A stretch of 64,000 bases of DNA from Cycas panzhihuaensis (lineage: Eukaryota; Cycadophyta), in assembly GCA_023213395.1 (NCBI GenBank), contig CM041465.1:68145741-68209740 (forward strand). The letters are read 5' to 3'. The stretch's first letter is position 1. Every line of letters starts with the position of its first letter. The notes under the pieces were generated by a model. That model saw only the letters and a program-made list of their open reading frames with translations. It ran no database searches and had not been told where the DNA came from. A program made the position numbers and the translations under genes. Below are positions 53,117 to 63,072 of the stretch, piece after piece.

Positions 53117-54050
53117 TCGGCTAATGTAAGTTAGGACGGAGTCCCGCTCGATCTCTCGAATGCGATTTCTCTGACTTCATTACTCGAAATTTTGAAATCT
53201 CTCCTCAAACGCTTTCTTAATCTTTACCCATGGCTCATTTTTGTCTATTTCCTTATACCAAGCCAAGGGTACTCCTCTCAATGTACAAGCGAAGCGTGCT
53301 TTGATTTCATCTTCGTCTATAATCTTTTAACATCAATGAGGTTCAAATAGATACACATGTTCACTGCGTCAAGTATCATTAAAGGTTAGTTTCCCAAAGT
53401 CTCTATAGTCGTCCATCTTGGGAGATTGCAACTGCCCCCACCGATGGTGACCTTTCCCTCCTCCGCCCTTTGGGGATGCACTTTGGGAGTCACTACACTG
53501 CACTATCTTTTCCAAACAACGGATTTTTGAGCGGAGTTTTTATATGTATAGGTTCCACTACACCGGAACTTGTATAGTCAATGGCATTCTTGTAATGTAA
53601 GATTGATCCGATTCCCTTCGTCGAATCTTCAAAAGTCATCTCGTTAGTTTGTTTTCCCAATATGCCGAGGGACCTTCCTCCGCCTTCTTATCACCTAGGT
53701 CCTTGAGCTGTCCTCCACCGTATACTTCCTCTGTTAAGATCTCTTTATGCTTTTCATCCAATTTTGGCTTTCCTTCTAACTCCCAAGCTAAACAAATCAT
53801 CTCCGATAGGTGGTGTCAATACCATGCGTTCGCCATGGGTTTCCTCTTCCTGAGGTGTCTGGGCTCCACTTGCCTCAGATCCTTCAACGGACTGTCCCTT
53901 AGTCTCGTTGTTTTGCGAACTTAACCTCCTTGCCCTTCTGAGTTTTGCTTCCTTTGACCATCTCAATTCCCTTTGTCTGCTAGTCTCCTTTTCCTTGGGT
54001 GAAGTATCCTTCTGGGGCTCTTCCGACCTTGAAGGCCTCTTAGGTGGCAT
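53117..54050 (-). pseudogene. gag: Element H gag, N-terminal part, frameshifted
   Basis: ATG at 54050 (MPPKRPSRSEEPQKDTSPKE) and open to 53754, then small indels up to about 53117. The capsid core is readable piecewise at about 53310-53190 (ACTLRGVPLAWYKEI-like, then KIKKAFEERF). G has the same part with other small indels. Confidence 0.82.
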
Positions 54051-54176
54051 TGGAAGGTCGGAAGAGCCCGGTGGCTTAGTTACAGCCCGCCATCACGACG
54101 GCAGCTAGGGTCCTCTGCCCTTTGCACATTCTTTTCCTTTGAAACCCTTAGGCCCTGTCTCTCCTCAACGGACGTA

Positions 54177-54189
54177 GGCAACGGAACCA
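54177..54189 (-). other. Element H primer binding site
   Basis: TGGTTCCGTTGCC on the minus strand, one base from the LTR; the same type as G. Confidence 0.75.
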
Positions 54190-54190
54190 A

Positions 54191-55026
54191 TGTTGACTGA
54201 AGGTGCCTTGCTACACTTACGAGACACCCCTGCCCACTTGTCAAGGTTACACAGCGCTATAGTCTAGTTTTAGGACACTGTCAACATGGTTATTCACATA
54301 CATTCCACATACATTCCATATATAATTCACAGAATGGTACACAAAGATGTAAATCAATACATACTTCAAAGAAATCATCATTACACACCAAGAATATACC
54401 AATTTCCACGTAACTCTTCCTTTTATTAATTCAACGGTTCATTTACAGGGTGGAATGCATTCCCGAGCATTCCAAAGAAAGATATAGTCCTTCATACATA
54501 TGCACTACCAGATGGTACTTATCATACATTCATGCTCCAATCGGCTGTCATGCGTACTGTCTCCCGCTCTCACCCTCGAGCACGACATAGGAATGAATAA
54601 CTCGGCTCACACTGGAATGGTCCTCAAAGCACCATTAAATATGTCCCTTTGATGCCTTTTGGATGAAAGGTCATGACCCAAAGTCATAACCATACCTTTT
54701 GTTACCAAGGTACCCTTTCACTTTAATCATTAGTTATACACTTAACTAATGTCTCTTTAGGTCCCAGACGTCCGCGTCGGCGCCTGGCTTCGGGCCTCCA
54801 CCGGTCTCGCATCGTCATGCGTGCCGCTTCCGTCGGCTCGTTTCGCTCTGCACGTATCTCGTGATACGCACTGCCGTTCACGCACTTTCATACGCATACG
54901 TAATGCTGATTTCTTCACTGTTTTGCCTCGTGCGTACCTCCGTACGGTTCGTACTTGCATTCCTTTGGTCAATACAACCTGTATTCCGTCTTCCTCAAGG
55001 CCTATGTGTCAAAATATGTCCCAACA
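54191..55026 (-). repeat. Element H 5' LTR
   Basis: 836 bases, minus strand TGTTGGGACA to CAGTCAACA, followed on the right by the TTGAG duplication. Confidence 0.94.
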
Positions 55027-55031
55027 TTGAG

Positions 55032-55124
55032 ATCATAAAGAAGCTAATTAAGAATTCGAGGAATGGTACCAACACCTTACAAACCTTCCCATGCTTTGAG
55101 GGGAAAGCATGCTTTGAAGGGGAG
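55032..55124 (+). pseudogene. Element F chromodomain, remainder
   Basis: In the frame of 49565, the KEAN-stop-E stretch fits the chromodomain end (D-A-T-W-E in the family; TAA where Trp is expected). It ends in a purine-rich run (GAAGGGGAGGGA) that could be the F polypurine tract. Confidence 0.55.
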
Positions 55125-55618
55125 GGACTTATGGCATTCCAAACCCCAGTTTTGGTTGACTTCCTAAAGCCAATCTAGCTAACTTTACTTCTTCATTTTG
55201 GCCAACTTAATAAGCTAGTTTGATTGACTTAACCCTTATTTTTTGGCCAACTTCACTAGACTGGTTTTGCTTTCCTATATATAGGGCTTTTTGGCCTAGG
55301 CTTAGGGCATCAATTTGGTTGCAGATTTGCCATATTTTTGGCCTTCAGGAGTTGCTATAGGAGGACACCTCACCTTGAGGAGGAAGTCAGTGACATTTTT
55401 TTTTAATGTATTGTAAGTTTTGTTATTTTTGTACATATATTATTGGTGTTATTTCACTTGAAATCCATTCTATTTGGGCTATAAAGTTGTGGGTATTGTA
55501 CTTTTCACTTAAATATTATACATTATTACTTGATTACCTGCTCAAAACCTTTGCAAGAGAGTCTTGTGTGTGGATATTGTCTGTGTTTGAGGTGTGAATT
55601 TCCCTTGGAATTTCCATA
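55125..55618 (+). repeat. Element F 3' LTR
   Basis: Matches 44771-45118 from 55259 on (CTGGTTTTGC, CCTATATATAGGG, GGGCTATAAAGTTGTGG, TTTCCATA end). The start is not sharp: TTATGGCATTCC after the purine run is my best guess. Confidence 0.75.
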
Positions 55619-56690
55619 GGCTACCTCCATATCAATATTATCTCCTATGATAATTTTCTAGTTGATTTCCCACATTTCTTTGAACCATTCTGGCCGGCCA
55701 ACCATGTGTTTAGATGCACTGGAAACGATAAGCTAGACGTGGTGCACACTTAATCGCATTTGGAATGTAGTCATGAAAAGCTTCTATTCTATCTCTATAG
55801 ATGCATTTTGTGTTGCATTTGAAATATATCCTCTTGGCTAGTAGGATGGTGTTGTCTCTGTTGTTGCTAATTTAGAGGTAGTCACTATGACTGTTGTTGT
55901 TGGCGCCACAATTCCCATTAGGCTTTTTTAATGTGCTGTAACTTTCCATAATGAAAACACTTTGGTCTATACTGCCCCTTTGAATTTTTAGGTTTTTCCT
56001 TCTAAACATTGAATTTAGAGTAAATGTTTCTCTTAGGAATATACAATTTCTTTCCTTTTGATCTAGCTTTGCCAATTCTCCAAATGACTTCTCACTTAAG
56101 TCAAAAAGCTTCTTCTCATGCTCAAGTAATAAAGATTTTAAGGGACTTAATGTCATAGTGGACAGTTTGTTTGCTAATGTCAAAGTGGTGTTGAAGCTCT
56201 CATAAGTAGTAGATAGACTCCTCAAGATGCAAGCGATTATCTCTGACTTTGGTATAGTTTCACCAATGGTGATTAGCTGGTCCTTAATGGATTTGATATG
56301 CCACAGATGGTCCATCATCGATCTTGCAAGCTTCAAGCTATACAACTAATTCCTCAACTTTAGGGCTCTTGCCTCATCCTTATGTTTGAATAGATTGATG
56401 AAGATATCTCATATTTGCTTAGGGGTGGTGGTGCCTCTGATGTTTACAATGAGGCTACCATTAATAGATAAATTTAGAAAATCAAAATCAACTCTAAAAT
56501 CATTATCATCTTCCAGTTTTGTTATGAAAGCATTAATTTTTGTAGCATTTTTACCATGATTGAGTTATCTACATACTTCCACAAATCATTTAAAATGAGA
56601 AAACTATACATATGATGTATCCCTACAGCATAATCATGAGAACCAATTAACTTTTTAGTTAGAACCAATTATGCCATCTTTGCTTGCCAT
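55619..56690 (-). pseudogene. gag: Element J gag and protease (resumed)
   Basis: Minus-strand copia gag from ATG near 56690. FRVDFDFLNLSINGSIVNIR and QI-stop-DIFINLFKHKDEARALKL, then the open frame 56345-55872 (MYSLKLARSMMDHLWHIKSI, LSTTYESFNTTL, LKSLLLEHEKKL). The zinc knuckle (CFHYGKLQHIKKA) has lost Cys. Protease words such as the KHMVGRPEWFKEMWEIN block are at about 55720-55660. F cuts it at 55618. Confidence 0.82.
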
Positions 56691-56957
56691 TGTGTTATAA
56701 CCCACAAGATTACAACTAAAACAACAAAAAAACATAGAGAGTATAATGAAAATGCTGCTCAATGTCTTCAGTCTACACATAACTAGTTAGAATTCACCCA
56801 AACACCTCCTTGGTCTATGTGTAGGTAGCCAAAATCAATTCAAAAAAGTGAAATTTGTGATTTTCTTCAAAAACAAGATACAAAAGTGGCTCATGTGACC
56901 ATTGTAGAATGAAAGAGCATGGAAAATTTAGTAGGGCAATGTATTTTGGTGTGACGA
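56691..56957. other. Unassigned, upstream flank of J gag
   Basis: May hold the leader or LTR end of J on the minus strand. I cannot place a primer site. Confidence 0.4.
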
Positions 56958-57316
56958 TGTTAATGTCACATGGTCATTTCATGAAGTTAGAATTAGATAA
57001 AGTCACTTTTATGTTTATAACTTTAGGATAAGGTGACTATGCCTAAGTCACTTAAGTGAAATGACATAAAGTTCATTTCATTGTAATTTCATGTAATCTC
57101 ATTTGAATGTCATTGGGAGGGAAAACTCAAATTCCAAACCCTAACGAGCATCCTCATTATATAAGCTGAAATTACACGGAGAGTGAATATATTCTACACT
57201 TCTCCTCTTTGAGCTCAAGCTATTAGCATTATCTTGTTGAGTACATTGTGCTTGTCTCCACTATTTGCCATTGTGTAGTGTTAGTGTACTAGATCCCTAG
57301 ATCCATTCCCTCAACA
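56958..57316 (+). repeat. Probable plus-strand LTR (L)
   Basis: TGTTAATGTCACATGGTCATT start, resembling the E LTR, TCACTTAAGTGA palindrome at 57048-57059, TTATATAAGC TATA box near 57158, end CATTCCCTCAACA followed by TTGGTTTCC, a possible decayed primer site. There is no second copy in the window. Confidence 0.5.
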
Positions 57317-58475
57317 TTTGGTTTCCAAAATGAATGTTGTATTAGCCTTAAAGGGCCTTAGCCCCTTTCGCTCCATGTGACTTGGGGCTTGAGTGTTAGG
57401 GCACTAAACTCTAGATTTCAAATATTATGAAAAATAAATAAATTTAGCGAAAGTTTCAAATGTGAATATTCCATTGAATATTCACCCCTATGTCTTTGCA
57501 TGTGCGATTATTTTCCATTTTTAATGTGATTTTCTTGCCTATTTCATTTCTATTTCTCAATGATTTTGCATGTAATGCATGCTTTTGCACATTTTGGGGA
57601 AAAGCATTTTGTTTTAGTGCATTTTCAAGGGGATTTCTATCAGCATCTATCCCTTCAATGGCTTTGATGTCTCATGCTTCCTGTTGACTCTGTGTTTACT
57701 GGCTGTGTTTGCACATTCTCACAGTTTTGCCTCCTGCGATGTGTGGGCATCTTGCATGCAGACTTACATTTGGTGTTTCATTTTACTTTCCTACTTGATG
57801 GTACTCACCATGTATATGCATCTATGCATCGAGTAATGGCGTCTCGACGTTTGTTAATGGTGTTTATCCATTTGGCTATCACCTCTCCAATGACATTCAA
57901 TATTGGGCCCTTTCACAAGTGTTGGCATTCAATGGTCCATCCTGCATGCTTAGTTCTGTTATGTGCGCTTCATGCGGCCCAACAATGGTGTCTCAACTGC
58001 TTTTGTTCCTTTGATTAACAATTTCTGGCATTTAGGCATTTCACATCACAACTGGGTGTATTACATTGAATGTACGATGGTTCAATGGTGTATTCAACCT
58101 TTTGTTTCATCTTTGCAACTCACCCATTGAATGGGCTCTTTATGCATGCAATTGCAAATTGTTTAAACACCAACTATGGCCTTCTGTTGGATGCCCACAA
58201 ATACATACACTGCTGCATGCAACATATACTACACTCCCAAAGCTTGCAACAACATGCATTCCAACATTCAAAACCTGCAACACAACTTGCTGCAACATGC
58301 ATATAAAAAACACAACTGGAATTTAAAATACATAGGCTCAAATTTTTTTTTTTTGAGCTGTAAAACTCTTTAAATTTGCTCACTTTTGAACCTAAACCAG
58401 CTCAAACATGAACCTAATCTTGCTTATACAAGATCATAATCCTACTCATACAAGATCCTTATCTTGCTTAATCTT
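57317..58475. other. Non-coding stretch, no supported gene
   Basis: AT-rich, with many GCATGC/TGCAT words, e.g. TGCAACATGCAT repeats at 58215-58300. The open stretches here (up to 114 codons) show no family and no start context. It may be leader of the LTR on either side. Confidence 0.6.
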
Positions 58476-58797
58476 ACTCTGATACCATGTTGACGTATAA
58501 CCAAAATCAGAACAGTGAAAGAGAGTTGCAATCATGCTTTGAAAATTAGTTTCTGAAGTCTAATTGTATTCATTTTCTTCTCAAAAATAAAATTTAAATA
58601 CATGTGCATATAAACACTCCTATGAATGTAGCCTACATGCATCTAAAGAGACACGTGATGAATGATCTAGTAATCCTCATGACTCGTCATTCTAACATAA
58701 TAATAAAAAATAACTAATGTGCAACATATAAAGGGTGAGGCTTATAACGTAAAGTTATAAGCCTAGTTAAATGAGTAAACATTAAATAATTCTAACA
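58476..58797 (-). repeat. Probable minus-strand copia 5' LTR with primer site (M)
   Basis: Minus strand TGTTAGAATT (58797) to TACGTCAACA (58488), directly followed by TGGTATCAGAGT (58487-58476). The interior, to the left, has no visible coding. No second copy is found. Confidence 0.6.
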
Positions 58798-58829
58798 ACA
58801 TTTTGTAAATTCTAGGATTTGTGTGGCTA

Positions 58830-59215
58830 TTCATTTTAGATGAAAGAAAGGTGTATGGCCCATCATAGAAGTGAAAAGAAGTTGTTGGGACTTGTCAAGA
58901 TCTGCCTTGAGAAATCGAAGTTCCTCAACATCTTTATTCATTGTACTTTACTTTTTTGGGTATTCAATTTCTTTAGGCTTAAAAAACCTGAGCAAAGCTC
59001 TAGTTTACCTAATTGCTTAGTGATCTTCTCAACCCCTTCCAACATATAGTTGAAGTGCTCTTCTGGTAATGATTTTGCCAACGAAAATAGCTGCAAATTT
59101 TCTCTTCTTTTCATGGCCTGCTATTGGTCACTCACAAAGAAGTCTTCATCACCACGTACAATGCTAAACATGGAGTAAACACTTGCGCAAGAATTCTCTG
59201 GCAACTTTCATCTGC
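58830..59215 (-). pseudogene. Possible decayed non-transposon coding fragment
   Basis: On the minus strand, from about 59205: NSCASVYSMFSIVRGDEDFF, VSDQ, a stop, QAMKRRE, then, one base shifted, NLQLFSLAKSLPEEHFNYML and EGVEKITKQLGKLEL, later DVEELRFLKADLDKSQQLL. The composition is protein-like and matches no retrotransposon domain known to me. It may be a captured or dead host exon. I cannot name the gene. Confidence 0.4.
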
Positions 59216-59234
59216 CTTGTTGAAATTGTTAAGA

Positions 59235-59337
59235 TATTAATATTTTATCCTATGTCATAGGCTGAGAAAAAAGGGAATGGCATATAACCCTCATTTGTAT
59301 AATACAATAAAGCCTAGATAAAACATTAGTCTTAATA
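59235..59337 (-). repeat. Element N 3' LTR, partial
   Basis: Minus strand TATTAAGACTAATGTTTTATC (TG lost), homologous to the D and O LTR start. It fades out near 59235. Confidence 0.6.
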
Positions 59338-59357
59338 CCCTCTCTTAATGTTTTATC
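59317..59357 (-). repeat. Inverted repeat spanning N polypurine tract and LTR start
   Basis: GATAAAACATTA (59317-59328) and TAATGTTTTATC (59346-59357), perfect, spacer 17 bases. The polypurine tract AAGAGAGGG is in the spacer. Confidence 0.88.
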
Positions 59358-60092
59358 TATTTTATTCCAAGTTTGTTTCTAAAAAATTGAAATTTGTCCT
59401 TGCTTAGAGGTTTTGTAAATGTGTCAGCAACTTGCTCATCTGATGTGCAGTGCAGCATCTCTATCTCCTTATTTTGAACCTTTTCTCTTATGAAATAATG
59501 ATGAACCTCTATATGTTTTGTTCTAGTATGGAGAATAGGATTTTTGGTCATCTTAATTATGCTATGATTGTAACAAAACATAATAGTAGGAATATTCTAT
59601 TCTTGATCCAAGTCTTTTAGTAACTGTCGTACTTATTGTTGACCTGTATTCAACTTTTGTAGAGGATAATGCTACCATTGATTGCTTTTTATTGCTCCAT
59701 GATATTACTGTTGAACCTATGGAAAAACAATATCTTGTTGTAGACTTCCTCTCTATCCTATCCTCTGTCCAATCTGGGTTGCTGCAACCAATTAGTTGCA
59801 TGGTATTGATCTTTGTATAGTTCAATTCCAAGTGTATTGTTCCTTTTAAATATCTGAGTATTCTCTTTGTTGTATTCCAATGTGATACCTTGGGCACTCG
59901 CGTATGTCTAGAAATTGTTCCAACTAAGTAAGTAATGTTAAGTCTTGTAGCGATGAGATATATTAGACTTCCAACTAGTTGTCTATATGCAGTTGCATTC
60001 ACTGGCTGACCATCTGCATCATGATTTAATACACAACCTATTTCCATAGGTGTCGCACAAGTGTTAAATTTTTCCATGTTAAATCTTCTCAA
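59357..60092 (-). pseudogene. pol: Element N RNase H and RT end
   Basis: Open frame 60092-59562: YRQLVGSLIYLIATRLNITY, RILRYLKGTIHLELNY, CSNPDWTEDRIERKSTTRYC (SDW reads PDW), SWSNKKQSMVALSS; then 59581-59357: MTKNPILHTRTKHIEVHHYF and VADTFTKPLSKDKF. A break lies between them at about 59570. Confidence 0.87.
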
Positions 60093-60113
60093 CAGGTTCC
60101 TGATGTAGTTGGA

Positions 60114-60620
60114 CTAAGATAGAATAATTGAATATTTCAGTTGATTTACCTCAATTCCAAGATAGTAATGTAACAGTCCTAGGTTAGTCATTTCAAAGAC
60201 CTTTTCTAATTGAGTCTTTATACATGTGATGGAATTTGTATAATTTTTTGTGAGGATCATATCATCTACATACACCACTATTATAGTTACTAGACCTTTA
60301 TTGATTTTTACATACATACTAGGATCATATTCACACCTATGAAAATTATTGTGAATAAGATATTTATCTAATTTTGCATACCATGCCTTTGGTGCTTGTT
60401 TTAGCCCATAGAAGGCCTTCTTTAACCTGCATACAAGGTTTTCTTGTCCTGATTTTGCATAACCTTCTAGTTGATGCATTTATCCTTTCTCCTCTATGTT
60501 TCCATTTAAAAAAACACTTTTCACATGAAGTTGGAAAATTTTTCAGTTTTGTTGAGCAACTAAAGCAATTACAGTTCTCACGGTGTTTAGTTTGGCTACT
60601 AGTGAGAATGTTTCATAATA
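60114..60620 (-). pseudogene. pol: Element N reverse transcriptase
   Basis: Open frame 60479-60114: [40 protein letters not shown] (YVDD at 60272-60261), LLHYYLGIEV. A stop precedes RNase H at 60114. The N-terminal part (LNTVRTVIALVAQQN) is at the end of the next frame. Confidence 0.87.
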
Positions 60621-61277
60621 ACCTGTAGCAACTGATCTTGTTTTATATTTTTCAACTTCTCTATTAGATTTTTCTTTTACCTTGTAAACCCATTTGTAAT
60701 TGGCAATGGGTTTGTTCGCTGGAGGATCAATGAACTCCCAGGTTTCATTTTTTGCAATTGCAACTATCTCGGCATTCATTGTTGTTTTCCATTCAGAATG
60801 TTGGTTTGCTTCTTCATATGTTTGAAGTTCAACAAGACAAGTCAATGCTTCATGTTTTTGTGACCTCGTTTTATGCTAAAAAATATTTCATTTTGCTTCT
60901 TCAATGGTTTTGAGATACCATTTTGGTACCTTCTTTGGATGAATCCTACTAGCCTATTCTTCAAGTGTATTCCTTTGCTTTTCTTCTCCTGGAATACTTT
61001 GTTCAATAGAAGGACTGACTTGACTATTGTTTGGAGATTTCCTTTCAAAGGATTCACTGTCAGATTCAATGTTTTCTAAAGTGGTTTTAGAATCTTCATT
61101 AGTAGAAGTTGGCATGGATTTGGCAATCGATGTTTTCAAAGTTGTTTTTATCTCTTGACATATCCTTTGATTTCTTTCAAGATTTTCATCAAAGTGTACA
61201 TCTTTGCTAATATAGACCCTGTTGGTTTTAGGATCTATACATCTATAAGCCTTGGACCTGTTGCTATATCCTATCAC
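60543..61277 (-). pseudogene. pol: Element N integrase end and linker
   Basis: 61277-60954: MIGYSNRSKAYRCIDPKTNR and ISKDVHFDENLERN, Ser/Glu-rich linker; 61069-60842 and 60845-60543: KRGHKNMKH, AEIVAIAKNETWEFIDPPAN, ATGYYETFSLVAKLNTV. Three frames, so at least two shifts. It corresponds to D 4559-3952. Confidence 0.85.
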
Positions 61278-62090
61278 TATGCATTTTATGTTTTTGTTAT
61301 CAGGCTTAGTTCGTTTTTTATTTGCAATATGAACACAAGCCTTGTAACCAAAAATTTTAAGATTACTTACATTTGGTTTTCGTCCAATTCAGGCTTCTTT
61401 TGGTGTGATCTTATGCAAAACTTGCATTGGACTGTTGTTTATTAGGTACACTGTAGTATTAACAACTTCTACCCAGTATGTTTTAGTAACCTGTCTGTCT
61501 TGAATTAGACAATGAGCCATTTTCAATATAGTCCTATTCATTTGTTCTGCTACACTGTTTGGTTGTGGTAAGGTATAGTTACCTATATGTGAATTCCATG
61601 TGTCTTGCAAAATAAATAAAATTCTTTTGGCATATATTCACCTTCACCATCAAAGTGAATGCACTTAACTTTACTATTGCTTTCTAATTCAGTTTATGCT
61701 TTGAATTCTTTAAAATGATCGAATGTTTTTGATTTACTAAACAAAAAATATACCCAAGTTATTCTGGAAAAATCATCAATAAAGGCAAGAAAATACCGAG
61801 CTCCATTTAAAGAACTTGGTGTGATGGGTCCAAAGAGGTTTTGTGTGGACTAATTCTAATTTGTTCTAATCACGCCATGTATTTCTTTGAAACAGAGACC
61901 TATGTTGCTTTCCCATCATACAACTTTTACACACAAAAGGATTAAAGGACACATTTGGAAGTCCATCTACCATGTTAGAATTTTTTAATAATTCAAACCT
62001 ATCATTCGAGATATGCCTATATCTCAAATGCCAGATTTCATTATCATTACAATTGGAAATAACAAGAGAGTTTACATTAGTTCTAAACAT
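61278..62090 (-). pseudogene. pol: Element N GAG-pre-integrase and integrase
   Basis: 62090-61866: NEIWHLRYRHISNDRFELLK, VCKSCMMGKQHRSLF. Then broken integrase with FDHFK-like words and the open 61610-61389: PQPNSVAEQMNRTILKMAHC (catalytic Glu in AEQ), SPMQVLHKITPKEA, the same end as in D. First and second Asp blocks are degraded. Confidence 0.83.
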
Positions 62091-62333
62091 AATGGACTCT
62101 TGTTTCTAGCTATAATAAGATTGTTTTTGACATTATTTACTTTTGCAACAAAATCAACAACAGGATGATTTTCTCTCATTCTAAGCTTAAACAAATCTTC
62201 TCTTAGAGCAATTATTCTAGTCTCATTCCTTTGGCTAAACAAGGAAGTTACCACCTTCTAGATTTTTGTAGAAGTACCTACACCATCTACATAGATCAAA
62301 AGAGAGTCAGGGATTGAAAGTTTAAGAATGGCT
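62091..62333 (-). pseudogene. gag: Element N gag fragment
   Basis: LKLSIPDSLLIYVDGVGTST and the open 62254-62072: RNETRIIALREDLFKLRMRE, NNVKNNLIIARNKSPL; matches D gag around 6520-6300. At about 62089 it joins pre-integrase sequence directly, so zinc knuckles and protease are deleted. O interrupts it at 62334. Confidence 0.82.
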
Positions 62334-62510
62334 TGTCAGAATGTTAGACAAAAGATAGATGAAGAATGCTTGACAATTATCATTGAGAGCTCAAGTGAAT
62401 AAACATATCATTAGGATTTGTAACTGACCTATAATCGAAATACATCTAAAGGACATCTGTCTGTCGGTTACATACATTGAATGTCTAAGATAAAACATTA
62501 CATTCTAACA
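62334..62510 (-). repeat. Element O 3' LTR
   Basis: Minus strand TGTTAGAATG to CATTCTGACA: near-perfect 10-base inverted ends. Very short for a copia LTR. Confidence 0.85.
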
Positions 62511-62530
62511 CCCTCTCTTAATGTTTTATC
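62489..62530 (-). repeat. Inverted repeat spanning O polypurine tract and LTR start
   Basis: GATAAAACATTA (62489-62500) and TAATGTTTTATC (62519-62530), perfect, spacer 18 bases with the polypurine tract AAGAGAGGG. Confidence 0.88.
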
Positions 62531-62569
62531 CTATTACACCTATTTTATCTCTTAAGTATTTGGAATTTG

Positions 62570-62990
62570 TTTTTTCCAAGTGGTTTGGTTAACATGTCTG
62601 CCACCTGTTCGTCTATAGGACAATAGACAAGATCCACTTCTTTGTTTTGGACCTTTTCTCTAATGAAGTGATGTTGAACCTCTATGTGTTTGGTTCGGGC
62701 GTGAAATACAGGATTCTTGGTGAGTTTGATGGTACCTAATTGTCGCAGTGAAGTGTGGTTGCTTCCTTTTGAGGCTTCATCAAATCATTCAAAAGTTGTC
62801 TGAGCCATACTGCTTCAGTGGTTGCACTGATAGCTGATTTGTACTCAACTTCTTTGGATGATAATGCTACAATAGCTTGTTTTTTGCGGCTCCAGGATAT
62901 TGGTGAAGATCCTAGGAAGAAGCAATATCCGCTGGTTGATTTTTTTTGTTCTTTGTCACGTGGCCAGTCCAAATAAAAAAAAACCTGTTA
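62570..62990 (-). pseudogene. pol: Element O RNase H
   Basis: Open frame 62972-62736: DWPRDKEQKKSTSGYCFFLG, SWSRKKQAIVALSSKEVEYK, AVWLRQLLNDLMK, LHCDN; the TKNPVFHARTKHIEVQHHF-type block follows after a break (about 62720-62640). Confidence 0.86.
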
Positions 62991-63072
62991 ACTGAAGAGT
63001 TTTTTCTTTTGGAAATACCGATTTGAACTCTGATGTGCCTTTTAGATACCTCAAGACCCCTTTTGCAGTGTT

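Larger units (their letters stand above)
49566..55026 (-). mobile_element. Element H: deleted gypsy derivative with two LTRs and one long frame
   Basis: LTRs of 836 bases at both ends and exact TTGAG duplication. The interior is 3.8 kb. It keeps primer site, gag, zinc knuckles, protease, the integrase C-terminal tail and the 3' region, but lacks RT, RNase H and the integrase core, compared with its relative G. It would need proteins from another element to move. LTRs differ by several small indels and changes. Confidence 0.93.
44771..55618 (+). mobile_element. Element F: old chromodomain Ty3/gypsy element, split by H
   Basis: LTR remnants at 44771-45118 and about 55125-55618, primer-site-like sequence, gag, protease, RT, RNase H, integrase and a chromodomain cut in two by H. 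The C-terminal words FHVSCLK and EYLIKWK place it in the chromovirus branch. It has dozens of stops, most at Gln or Trp codons. Its ends lie in J. The left LTR lacks its first part, and no target duplication is seen. Confidence 0.87.
59235..62333 (-). mobile_element. Element N: copia element, deleted, split by O
   Basis: Minus strand. 3' LTR remnant to 59337, RNase H, RT, linker, integrase and gag, with the gag C-terminus and protease deleted near 62089. O is inserted in its gag at 62334; the rest of gag and the 5' LTR lie beyond the window. Same family as D and O by LTR start and polypurine region. Confidence 0.85.

Noticed and set aside
53649-53924. 91-codon plus frame
   Set aside because: Antisense to the H gag N-terminus.
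57674-58018. 114-codon frame rich in His, Leu and Cys
   Set aside because: No family, no homologous second copy, and AT-rich non-coding surroundings.
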